NCBI GenBank assembly: GCA_902539745.1
Contig: CACBKA010000006.1
Location: forward strand, 1 to 64,000
Source: an uncultured Pelagibacteraceae bacterium
GTDB lineage: Bacteria > Pseudomonadota > Alphaproteobacteria > Pelagibacterales > Pelagibacteraceae
DNA length: 64,000 bases
Direction: 5' to 3'
The notes beneath the pieces are model-generated. The model saw nothing but the letters and a program-made list of their open reading frames with translations. It did not search any database and had not been told where the DNA came from. This document shows positions 9,387 through 16,532 of the stretch, piece after piece. Position 1 is the first letter of the stretch; each line of letters opens with the position of its first letter. Position numbers and translations under genes: made by a program.

Positions 9387-10520
9387 ATGGCAAAAAGAGA
9401 TTATTATGAGGTCTTAGGAATCACAAAATCCGCTAGCAAAGAAGAAATAAAAAAAGCATACAGAAAATTAGCACTTAAGTATCATCCAGATAAAAACAAA
9501 GGTGATAAAGGAGCAGAAGAAAAGTTTAAAGAAGGAAGTGAAGCATATCACATTCTTTCAGATGATAAAAGAAAAGCAAATTACGACCAGTTCGGTCATG
9601 CTGCTTTTCAAGGTGGAGGAGCAGGTCAGGGTGGTTTTGGTAACTTTGATTTTTCCTCTTCATTTTCTGATATTTTTGAAGATGTCTTTAGTGATTTTGG
9701 ATTTGGAAGTTCTGGACAATCAAGAAGAGGTAGAAGAAATTACAGGGGTAATGATTTAAGATATGATGTTTCAATAGATTTAAATGATGCTTTTACAGGA
9801 AAAGAAGAAAAAATAAATTATACAACTTACAAAAAATGTAAAACTTGTTCAGGTAACGGTGCTAAACCAGGCTCTAAACCTTCTGCATGTAATTATTGTG
9901 GTGGCCAAGGTAAAGTTAGATCTAACCAGGGTTTCTTTACTATCCAACAAACATGTCCTGAATGTAGTGGGGAAGGAGAAAAAATAGATAATCCATGCAA
10001 TAATTGTGGAGGGGCTGGAAAAACTCAATCTAATGAGAATGTATCTGTTAAGATTCCAAAAGGAGTTGATGATGGAACAAGAATTAGAATTGCAGGAAAA
10101 GGTGAAGCAGGAACAAAAGGTGGGTCAAATGGTGATTTGTATTTATTTGTTTCAGTGGAACCACATGATATTTTTAAGAGATCTGAAGAAAATCTGTTTT
10201 ATGAGCTGCCGGTCTCTTTTGCAGATGCAGCATTAGGTGCAACTGTAGAAGTGCCATCTATTGACGGAGGTAAGACTAAAATTAAAATTCCTTCTGGAAC
10301 TCAAAGTGGAAAACAGTTAAGACTTAGAGGTAAAGGTATGCCAATACTTAAAAGAAATCTTTTTGGTGATTTATATATAAGGGTTGTTACTGAGGTCCCA
10401 ACATCTTTGACAAAAAGACAAAAAGAGATTCTTTCTGAATTTAAAAATTTGGAGGATAACAAATCTAATCCTTTAATAAAAAATTTCTTCGATAAAGCAA
10501 GAAAATTTTGGAAACGGTAA
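9387..10520 (+). CDS. dnaJ: Chaperone protein DnaJ (Hsp40)
   Basis: Cochaperone that delivers substrates to DnaK and stimulates its ATPase. 377 aa with all class-A domains in order: the J domain ([20 protein letters not shown], with HPD in YHPDKNKG), a glycine/phenylalanine-rich linker around residues 72-115 ([14 protein letters not shown]), a zinc domain with four CxxCxGxG repeats ([32 protein letters not shown]), and the C-terminal substrate domain. It begins 26 bases after dnaK, and its stop abuts the dapB start. A strong SD lies inside a possible hairpin just upstream. Confidence 0.99.
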   Translation: MAKRDYYEVLGITKSASKEEIKKAYRKLALKYHPDKNKGDKGAEEKFKEGSEAYHILSDDKRKANYDQFGHAAFQGGGAGQGGFGNFDFSSSFSDIFEDVFSDFGFGSSGQSRRGRRNYRGNDLRYDVSIDLNDAFTGKEEKINYTTYKKCKTCSGNGAKPGSKPSACNYCGGQGKVRSNQGFFTIQQTCPECSGEGEKIDNPCNNCGGAGKTQSNENVSVKIPKGVDDGTRIRIAGKGEAGTKGGSNGDLYLFVSVEPHDIFKRSEENLFYELPVSFADAALGATVEVPSIDGGKTKIKIPSGTQSGKQLRLRGKGMPILKRNLFGDLYIRVVTEVPTSLTKRQKEILSEFKNLEDNKSNPLIKNFFDKARKFWKR

Positions 10521-11297
10521 ATGAAAAAAATTAACTTATCAATAACTGGATGTTTGGGTAGAATGGGAAAACAACTTATTAAATCTTCAAAAAAATCCCG
10601 AGATTTTAAAATTGTTTCAATTACTGAAAATAAAAAAATAAACAAAAAAATATTTGGTCTTAGACCTTCACTTAATTCAAAGGATGCATTTAAAAAAACA
10701 AAGGTAATTATAGATTTTACAGTTCCTAAGTGCACTATGGAAGTTCTTAAAATTGCTTCAAAATTAAAAACAAGAGTTGTAATTGGTACAACTGGTTTTT
10801 CAAAAAAAGAGGAAATTTTAATAAAAAAATATTCTAAAAAAATACCTATACTAAAAGCAGGAAACATGAGCTTAGGTATAAATTTATTAGTTTATTTAAC
10901 CGAAATTGCTTCAAGATCTCTTGGAGATAAATTTTTAAGTAAGATCCACGAGGTTCATCATAAACACAAAAAAGATCACCCTTCAGGGACTGCCTTAATG
11001 CTTGGGAAAGGAATAGCTGTTGGTAAAAATATTGATCTAAGTAAAAATATAGGAACAAAATACTTTAATAAAAAGACTTTTCCATATTCAAAAAAAATTA
11101 ATTTTAATTCTCTCAGAAAAGGTAAAGTTGTTGGCGAACATGAGGTAAAATTTTCTAGTGGTAAAGAAATTATCACTTTAAATCACGAAGCCTTCGATAG
11201 AGCCCTATATTCTGAGGGTGCCCTTACCGCAGCAAAATGGTTAATAAATAAAAAACCAGGTTTATACTCAATGAAAAATGTTTTAAATTTTAATTAA
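10521..11297 (+). CDS. dapB: 4-hydroxy-tetrahydrodipicolinate reductase
   Basis: NAD(P)H-dependent reductase of the lysine/diaminopimelate pathway, supplying meso-DAP for peptidoglycan and lysine. 258 aa. The N-terminal Rossmann loop reads ITGCLGRMGKQLI, and the catalytic/substrate segment is IHEVHHKHKKDHPSGTAL, with the conserved histidines, lysine and SGT motif. The C-terminal GEHEVKF and EIITLNHEAFDRALYSEGAL are also typical. It starts on the base after the dnaJ stop, so translation is probably coupled to dnaJ, an arrangement that places a cell-wall precursor enzyme in the chaperone transcript. Confidence 0.97.
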   Translation: MKKINLSITGCLGRMGKQLIKSSKKSRDFKIVSITENKKINKKIFGLRPSLNSKDAFKKTKVIIDFTVPKCTMEVLKIASKLKTRVVIGTTGFSKKEEILIKKYSKKIPILKAGNMSLGINLLVYLTEIASRSLGDKFLSKIHEVHHKHKKDHPSGTALMLGKGIAVGKNIDLSKNIGTKYFNKKTFPYSKKINFNSLRKGKVVGEHEVKFSSGKEIITLNHEAFDRALYSEGALTAAKWLINKKPGLYSMKNVLNFN

Positions 11298-11307
11298 ATT
11301 TAAGACA

Positions 11308-11961
11308 ATGAGTCAAAAGAATAGAGCCCAAATAATTTTAAAAATTTTAAATAAAATTTATCCTAAAACACCAATTCCATTAAAACATAAAAACACTTTT
11401 ACCCTTTTGATATCTGTTGCTCTCTCTGCGCAGACAACGGACTTAAATGTTAATAATGTAACAAAAGATATTTATAAAAAATATTATAAGCCAGAACATT
11501 TTGTTAAATTAGGTAGAAAAAAAATTGAGAGACTTATTAAAAGTATAGGACTTTTTAGAAATAAAGCTAAAAGCGTTTATATTCTATCAAAACAATTAAT
11601 TGATAAACATGGAGGAAAAGTACCTAAAAATTTTGAAGATTTAGAGAATCTTCATGGCGTTGGGCATAAAACTGCGAGTGTAATTATGTCCCAAAAATTT
11701 GGAGTTCCGGCTTTTCCGGTCGATACGCATATACACCGATTAGCACAAAGATGGGGACTTACAAATGGAAAGAATGTAATACAAACTGAAAAAGATCTAA
11801 AAAGACTTTTTCCTAAAAAATCATGGACAAAACTTCATCTTCAAATTATTTATTATGGAAGAGAATATTGTAAAGCCAGAGAGTGCTTTGGCGTTACTTG
11901 TAAAATCTGTACCACTTGTTATCCTGGTAGGAAAAAACCAATAAAAACGAAAAAGGCATAA
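11308..11961 (+). CDS. nth: Endonuclease III (DNA glycosylase/AP lyase)
   Basis: Base-excision repair enzyme for oxidised pyrimidines. 217 aa. The helix-hairpin-helix segment LENLHGVGHKTASVIMSQKF contains the catalytic lysine (HK), and FPVDTHIHRLAQRWGL carries the catalytic aspartate (VDTH). The C terminus normally holds a [4Fe-4S] cluster bound by C-X6-C-X2-C-X5-C; here the cysteines lie in CKARECFGVTCKICTTC, spaced differently, so cluster geometry may differ. It follows dapB by 10 bases and precedes the PfkB kinase by 1 base. Confidence 0.93.
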   Translation: MSQKNRAQIILKILNKIYPKTPIPLKHKNTFTLLISVALSAQTTDLNVNNVTKDIYKKYYKPEHFVKLGRKKIERLIKSIGLFRNKAKSVYILSKQLIDKHGGKVPKNFEDLENLHGVGHKTASVIMSQKFGVPAFPVDTHIHRLAQRWGLTNGKNVIQTEKDLKRLFPKKSWTKLHLQIIYYGREYCKARECFGVTCKICTTCYPGRKKPIKTKKA

Positions 11962-11962
11962 T

Positions 11963-12892
11963 ATGAGAGTTTTAGGAATAGGGAATGCAATTATAGATGT
12001 GATTTGTAAAGTTGATGATGATTTTCTAAAAAAGAATAAACTTACAAAAAGTACTATGAAATTAGTTGATGAACATGAGTTTAAAACTCTTACTTCAAAA
12101 TTAGAAATTGATCAAACTATATCTGGTGGGTCAGTTGCTAATTCAATTGTTGGTCTCTCACAATTAAAGAATAGTGTTGGATTTATTGGAAAAATTAATA
12201 ATGATGATTTTGGAAAAAAATACGAAGATGGTTTACGAAAAGAAAGGGTAAAGTTTTTTTATTCAAAAAAAAATGAAACAATACCTACTGGAACTTGTTT
12301 GATTTTAATTACTCCAGACTCTGAAAGGACGATGTGCACTTTTCTAGGTATAGCAGGAAGAATTAATGATAAAGATATAGATTTAGAAGCGATTAAAGGT
12401 AGTGATATCACATTTTTTGAGGGCTATCTCTGGGATGAAGGGCATCCAAAAAAAGCTTTTGAAAAAGCTATAAAAAATTCAAATAAAACAGCCATGTCAC
12501 TTTCAGACAAATTTTGCGTTGATAGACATAAGTCAAGTTTTCTCAATTTAGTAAAAAGTTACCTAGATATTACATTTGCAAATGAACAGGAAATTTTATC
12601 TTTAATTGATGCTAAAAATTTCGAGGATGTGATTACTTTTGGAAAAAGTATAGGAAAACTAATGGTGATTACGCGTGGTGAGAAAGGAAGTATTGCAATT
12701 AACGGTGATGAAGTTGTTGAGTTTGGTATCTTCAAAAATTTAAATATTGTAGATTTAACAGGAGCTGGCGATCTTTTTGCAGCTGGTTTTTTACACGGTC
12801 AAATTAACAATTTATCAATTAAAGAAAGTTTACAAAAAGGAACGGAGATGTCATCAAAGATTATACAAAAAATTGGCGCTAGACTTTCTTAA
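11963..12892 (+). CDS. PfkB-family sugar/nucleoside kinase (adenosine kinase-like)
   Basis: 309-aa ribokinase-fold kinase. The start RVLGIGNAIIDVICKVDD and a GGSVANSIVGLSQL segment form the substrate lid and binding site, and the C-terminal signature NIVDLTGAGDLFAAGFLHG carries the GAGD anion hole with the catalytic Asp. Among PfkB proteins it most resembles the adenosine-kinase-like group common in Alphaproteobacteria, whose likely role is phosphorylating adenosine or a related nucleoside; the substrate cannot be fixed from the sequence. It is the last gene of the dnaK-to-nth run, and its 3' end overlaps the convergent ArfA-like gene by 14 bases. Confidence 0.9.
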   Translation: MRVLGIGNAIIDVICKVDDDFLKKNKLTKSTMKLVDEHEFKTLTSKLEIDQTISGGSVANSIVGLSQLKNSVGFIGKINNDDFGKKYEDGLRKERVKFFYSKKNETIPTGTCLILITPDSERTMCTFLGIAGRINDKDIDLEAIKGSDITFFEGYLWDEGHPKKAFEKAIKNSNKTAMSLSDKFCVDRHKSSFLNLVKSYLDITFANEQEILSLIDAKNFEDVITFGKSIGKLMVITRGEKGSIAINGDEVVEFGIFKNLNIVDLTGAGDLFAAGFLHGQINNLSIKESLQKGTEMSSKIIQKIGARLS

Positions 12893-12995
12893 GTTTTTTT
12901 CTACTATAACTACCTTTTCCTTTTTTAGGCCTAACTACACGCTTAGAATATTTTTTAGAAAATAAGTCCTTTGCAAACAAATTCCTTTTTTTCAT
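12879..12995 (-). CDS. ArfA-like alternative ribosome-rescue factor (38 aa)
   Basis: A short frame starts with ATG at 12995-12993 and ends at TAG (12881-12879), encoding 38 very basic residues. It opens MKKRNLFAKDLFSKKYSKRV, then VVRPKKGKGSYSRKKLKKV. The KKGKGSYxRK core, preceded by a basic LF...KRV stretch, is the hallmark of ArfA, which binds the empty mRNA channel of stalled ribosomes and recruits RF2. The product lacks the hydrophobic C-terminal tail that makes full-length E. coli ArfA unstable. The start overlaps the stop of the upstream regulator gene (ATGA), suggesting translational coupling, and the 3' end runs into the convergent kinase gene. Too short for routine gene callers. Confidence 0.8.
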   Translation of the reverse strand: MKKRNLFAKDLFSKKYSKRVVRPKKGKGSYSRKKLKKV

Positions 12996-13618
12996 AATGA
13001 ATAACCTTTTTTTGAATTTTTTATAAAATTACTATCCTCAAACTTATCTTTAATTTTTTGTCTAAGTCTGTATATATGTGTTTCTACAGTATGAGTATCC
13101 GTATCAGAAGAATAATTCCAAATATTCTTTAATATAAACTCTCTACTTAATGGTTTGGATGATGAATTCAGAATTTCAATAAAATCGATTTCCTTCTCAG
13201 TAATTTTTAAGAATATATTATTTTTTTTTAAAATTCTCTCATTTTTATCTAATATATAATTTTTAATATTTATTAGAGAATTATTATTAAACTCAAATTT
13301 TTTGCAAACATTAATGATTTCCTGGTTAAATTGAAATATATTTAAAGGTGCCTTAATTATTATTTCAGGTTTTTTTTGAATATTAATTTTATTTTTTTCT
13401 TGTATATATATTTTTGGCTTATTTATATTTAGAGATAAAATTTTTTTACTATTATCGTAATCAAATAATACTGCATTAATATTTTCATTTTTATACTCGT
13501 TTAAACTTTCATATAAGATTAAATTAAAGCCAAAAAAAGCCTTGAGTTCAACAAGGGCATTAGTAAAATTCTCATTGCAAAAACATGCTATGTTAATATT
13601 GTAATTTTCTTTATGCAT
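12992..13618 (-). CDS. OmpR-type winged-helix regulator with a degenerate receiver domain
   Basis: 208 aa. The C-terminal ~90 residues are a Trans_reg_C winged helix: EIDFIEILNSSSKPLSREFI, then WNYSSDTDTHTVETHIYRLR and a KKGYSL end, the recognition helix being around HTVETHIYRLRQK. The N-terminal ~115 residues look like a CheY fold (AVLFDYD, KPKIYIQEKN, IIIKAPLNIFQF with the Lys of a KPF-like loop), but the acidic pocket at the start is replaced by ACFCNEN, so normal phosphorylation is doubtful. No histidine kinase is adjacent. Start codon 13618-13616 directly abuts the start codon of the divergent L,D-transpeptidase. Target genes are unknown. Confidence 0.85.
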   Translation of the reverse strand: MHKENYNINIACFCNENFTNALVELKAFFGFNLILYESLNEYKNENINAVLFDYDNSKKILSLNINKPKIYIQEKNKINIQKKPEIIIKAPLNIFQFNQEIINVCKKFEFNNNSLINIKNYILDKNERILKKNNIFLKITEKEIDFIEILNSSSKPLSREFILKNIWNYSSDTDTHTVETHIYRLRQKIKDKFEDSNFIKNSKKGYSL

Positions 13619-14104
13619 TTATATTTAAAAGATAAATTTATTTATTTTAAAGACTATAAGATAAAATGCTCTATAGGTAAAATGGGTTTAACTAAGAAAA
13701 AAGCTGAAGGTGACCTAAAAACACCTAGGGGTAGTTTTAATTTTAAATACCTCATGTACAGATCTGATAGAGTAAATAATATTCAAACCAAATTAAAAAA
13801 AATTAAAATAGAAAAAAAATTTGGGTGGTGTGATGACACAAGTTCAAATGATTATAATAAATTAATTCAATTCCCTTTTAAGAAAAATGCAGAAAGACTA
13901 TATTTAAAAGAAAATATTTATGATTTAATTTTGGTTATAAACTACAACGTAAATCCAATTTCAAAAAATAAAGGAAGTGCAATTTTTTTACATTTAGCAA
14001 ATAAAAAATTTAGCTCTACTAAAGGCTGTATAGCAATAAAAAAAAGAGATTTTTTAAAAATTTTACCCTCAATAAACAAAAAAACGAAAATTATTATTTT
14101 TTGA
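13613..14104 (+). CDS. L,D-transpeptidase (YkuD) family protein without a signal peptide
   Basis: 163 aa. The YkuD catalytic segment is near the C terminus: IFLHLANKKFSSTKGCIAI, giving the conserved His and the S-x-x-G-C nucleophile; KTPRGSFNF earlier matches the conserved TP-x-G stretch. YkuD enzymes cross-link peptidoglycan or attach proteins to it. No signal peptide or membrane segment is seen, so either export is non-classical or the true start is elsewhere; the next in-frame Met (MGLTKKK) is 23 codons in and gives no signal either. Its ATG shares the hexamer ATGCAT with the start codon of the divergent regulator. The 3' end overlaps yggS by 11 bases. Confidence 0.85.
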   Translation: MHLYLKDKFIYFKDYKIKCSIGKMGLTKKKAEGDLKTPRGSFNFKYLMYRSDRVNNIQTKLKKIKIEKKFGWCDDTSSNDYNKLIQFPFKKNAERLYLKENIYDLILVINYNVNPISKNKGSAIFLHLANKKFSSTKGCIAIKKRDFLKILPSINKKTKIIIF

Positions 14105-14756
14105 AAGATCTAGGACCCATAATAGCTGATCCTATCCTTAAAAATGTTGATTTGTATTTAATAGCAATTTTATAATCTGATGACATTCCCATACTAAGAT
14201 CTTTTAAACCTAATTCATAATTTAATCGAGAAACATTACTAAAATATTTTTCTGTATTATCATCATTTGGTGGTAAAACCATTAAGCCTATAACGTTTAA
14301 CTTAATTTCATCTTTGCAGTATTTTAAAAAGGGTTTAACGTCTTTTAATTGGACTCCTGATTTTTGCATTTCGTTACCTATGTTAACTTGAATAAAGTAT
14401 GATATTTTTTTGTTTAAATCATTTTCACTTTTTTTACATACATCTGCTAATTTATGATTGTCCAAAGAATGAATAAAGTCAAAAATCCTTACAGCTTTTC
14501 TCACTTTGTTAGATTGTAATTTACCAACCATATGAATTTTTAAGTTTGGTTCTGATTTAAGTTTTTCTGACCATTTTTCCTCAGCTTCTTGGACCTTATT
14601 CTCACCATAATGATAATGTCCAGATTTAATTAGAGACTCGAGAGCTGATAAAGGAAAAGTTTTAGAAACACAAATTATATTAGGTTTACTTTCACTAGTA
14701 AAATTTTTTATACTATCCTTAATTACTTTTAATTTATTTACACTTTGGTCATTCAT
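14094..14756 (-). CDS. PLP homeostasis protein (YggS/PROSC family)
   Basis: Pyridoxal-phosphate-binding alanine-racemase-fold protein that keeps PLP and amino-acid pools balanced. The lysine that holds PLP is in IICVSKTFP, followed by HYHYGENKVQEAEEKW; IHMVGKLQSNKVRKAV, YFIQVNIGNEMQKSG and a C-terminal LSMGMSSDYKIAIK complete the family pattern. I choose the ATG at 14756-14754 (MNDQSVNKL, 220 aa), three codons inside the longest frame; it overlaps the start of the divergent ThiE-like gene as CATG. Convergent overlap with the transpeptidase at the 3' end. Confidence 0.95.
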   Translation of the reverse strand: MNDQSVNKLKVIKDSIKNFTSESKPNIICVSKTFPLSALESLIKSGHYHYGENKVQEAEEKWSEKLKSEPNLKIHMVGKLQSNKVRKAVRIFDFIHSLDNHKLADVCKKSENDLNKKISYFIQVNIGNEMQKSGVQLKDVKPFLKYCKDEIKLNVIGLMVLPPNDDNTEKYFSNVSRLNYELGLKDLSMGMSSDYKIAIKYKSTFLRIGSAIMGPRSFKK

Positions 14757-15336
14757 GATAAACAAAAACTTTAAACTTTTTTTCTTTATAGAAAAACTAA
14801 ATGAACTTAACCTAGATTATGTTAAAAAAATAGGTGCAATTTTAATTTTAAGAAATCCAGAGAAAAACAATCCTGTAGATTTAAAGAAATTTAATAAAAA
14901 ATGTATTAGTAAAAAAATTACTTTGTTTATCCAAAATAGCGTAAAAATTTTGTTTTTGTTAAAAACAAACAATTTTTATATATCTGCGTACAATAAAAGT
15001 CAGTTTAAACAACTAAGAAAAATAAACCGTAAAGTTAAAATAATTGGTAGTGCTCATAACATTCTTGAAATTCGAGAAAAGATGTCTCAGGGTTGTGAAT
15101 ATATTGTTTTATCTAGAATTTTTAAAACATCTAGTAAGTTCAAAAAAGGATTTCTAGGTACAACTAAATTTAATTTATTAACTCGAAATTTTTCTCAAAA
15201 ATTTATTGCATTAGGTGGGATAAATGAAAAAAATTTTAAATTATTAAATCTACTTGATATACATGGTTGTGCTATGCATGGAGGTAAAAAAAAAGCCGGC
15301 AAATACATGCCGGCTTTTTTAAAAAATAATTTTTAA
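14755..15336 (+). CDS. Thiamine-phosphate synthase-like (ThiE/TenI fold) protein
   Basis: 193 aa TIM-barrel protein. Recognisable pieces are IGSAHNILEIREKMSQGCEY, corresponding to the G-S-x-H phosphate region of ThiE, IVLSRIFKTSSKF, and FIALGGINEKNF near the C terminus. The usual pyrophosphate-binding motifs in the first half are weak (only AILILRNPEKNN resembles a strand), so it is either a divergent ThiE, a TenI-like protein, or one with shifted specificity. The start overlaps the yggS start. An intrinsic terminator hairpin lies within its last 17 codons, which could cut its mRNA short of the stop codon. Confidence 0.7.
   Translation: MINKNFKLFFFIEKLNELNLDYVKKIGAILILRNPEKNNPVDLKKFNKKCISKKITLFIQNSVKILFLLKTNNFYISAYNKSQFKQLRKINRKVKIIGSAHNILEIREKMSQGCEYIVLSRIFKTSSKFKKGFLGTTKFNLLTRNFSQKFIALGGINEKNFKLLNLLDIHGCAMHGGKKKAGKYMPAFLKNNF
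15287..15320 (-). terminator. Intrinsic terminator of the porin gene, embedded in the ThiE-like gene
   Basis: GCCGGC (15295-15300) pairs with GCCGGC (15309-15314); flanking A and T runs extend the stem to about 12 bp with an 8-base loop. Read on the minus strand it ends in a T run, 22 bases past the porin stop, a textbook terminator. The structure is symmetrical, so it could also act on + strand transcripts, which would end before the ThiE-like stop codon at 15336. Confidence 0.88.
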
Positions 15337-15341
15337 ATTAC

Positions 15342-16346
15342 TTAAAACGCAATAGCTAATGAAACAGAAGTCGCGTCAACTCCTCTACCTGAATTGTAAG
15401 CAGAGTTTGATACGTCTGAGTCAGCTACGTTGATAGTCATACCACCCATTGAGTAAGACACTGATATAGAGTCAAACTCTTGGTCAACGTCTGTACCACG
15501 GCTAGATTTTCTTGACTCTAACTCGTTGTAAGAAACTGATAAATCATCAGATATTTTGTATGATATACCGATCATTCGGTTATCATATGAAGTTTCTGCA
15601 GTAGCTGCTTGACTTGATACTACACCTCTTTGGTAACCAACAGAAACTGGACCAGTTGAGTACTTAATATATGCAGTACCTTCGTCTTGTCCGTAATTTC
15701 CTGTAGTTACTTCCGAGTCAGTTTCTTGGTCATAGTAACCAACACCAACGTCTAGACCTTCAACCATTGGAACAGAACCTGTAACTGTAATTTCTACTCC
15801 TTTGTCTGAAGTTCCGCCTGTATCACCAGATGATCCATTGTCTGCTTGCGCATCTCCTGAACCAACGTCAGTTGAATACATACCATCTACTTTAAAACCA
15901 GTACCCAAAAAGTCCGCCATAGTAACTCTGATACCGTAAGTACCATCCATACCATTAACGTCATCTATTGAACCTAGTAATGCGTTTGCTTCTTCAAAAG
16001 CAGTCGGCGTTACATCGTCAATAGCTGAAATTGGAGAACCAGTTGAAGTTAAAGCAACATCAGCCATTCCTAGTACGCCACCGAATACGATTTCAGAGTC
16101 GTTAAATCCAAAAGAATCACCTACTGTTTGCTTATAACTTACAGTAGTACCGTTATCTAACTCTGTAGAACCAGTAATAGATAATTCCTTATCCATTCCT
16201 AAAGGGTTCCCAGTTGTTGAATAACCACTACCTTTTGTGTAAGATGCCTCAATGCTACCAGACATTGACATTTCACCTGCGTTAGCAGATGTAATAGCCA
16301 AAGCGCCAGCTAGTGCAGACAAACCTACTTTAGTTATATTTTTCAT
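15342..16346 (-). CDS. Outer-membrane porin (alphaproteobacterial Porin_4 type)
   Basis: General porin for diffusion of small solutes through the outer membrane. 334 aa with a classical signal peptide (MKNITKVGLSALAGALAITS, cleavage after ANA). The mature chain begins EMSMSGSIEASY, contains alternating beta-strand segments typical of 16-strand porins (GVEITVTGSVPMVEGLDVGV, GISYKISDDLSVSYNELESR), and ends in a terminal phenylalanine (SLAIAF) as needed for BAM recognition. Strong SD (AAGGAGATA) just upstream, strong terminator downstream, and less AT-biased codons than its neighbours, all suggesting high expression. Substrate specificity cannot be read from sequence. Confidence 0.92.
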   Translation of the reverse strand: MKNITKVGLSALAGALAITSANAGEMSMSGSIEASYTKGSGYSTTGNPLGMDKELSITGSTELDNGTTVSYKQTVGDSFGFNDSEIVFGGVLGMADVALTSTGSPISAIDDVTPTAFEEANALLGSIDDVNGMDGTYGIRVTMADFLGTGFKVDGMYSTDVGSGDAQADNGSSGDTGGTSDKGVEITVTGSVPMVEGLDVGVGYYDQETDSEVTTGNYGQDEGTAYIKYSTGPVSVGYQRGVVSSQAATAETSYDNRMIGISYKISDDLSVSYNELESRKSSRGTDVDQEFDSISVSYSMGGMTINVADSDVSNSAYNSGRGVDATSVSLAIAF

Positions 16347-16349
16347 GTT

Positions 16350-16380
16350 TATCTCCTTGTTATTGTTTATTTAAATAAAC
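16350..16380 (-). promoter_or_regulatory. Porin 5' leader: strong SD and a 16-bp perfect palindrome
   Basis: Read on the minus strand, AAGGAGAT lies just ahead of the ATG at 16346, a canonical SD. About 10 bases further upstream is GTTTATTTAAATAAAC (16365-16380), a perfect 16-bp palindrome that could be a dimeric operator or a leader hairpin. The remaining gap up to 16532 is AT-rich with a possible -10 (TATAGT, minus strand, 16414-16419), but I find no good -35, so the promoter is unassigned. Confidence 0.5.
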
Positions 16381-16532
16381 ATCGAAAAATAACTTATTTT
16401 ACCCCCCTCATGCACTATAATCGCCAATATATCTGTATTTTTTATATATATGTTGTATAAATACCACACAGAATATGGGCTTTTTTCATGTTTATAGGTG
16501 TTTATCGGTAAAGTATGGGATATTAAATTGAT

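Noticed and set aside
10301-10867. 188-codon open frame antisense to dnaJ/dapB
   Set aside because: Spans two well-identified genes on the other strand; no protein-like features beyond random hydrophobic runs.
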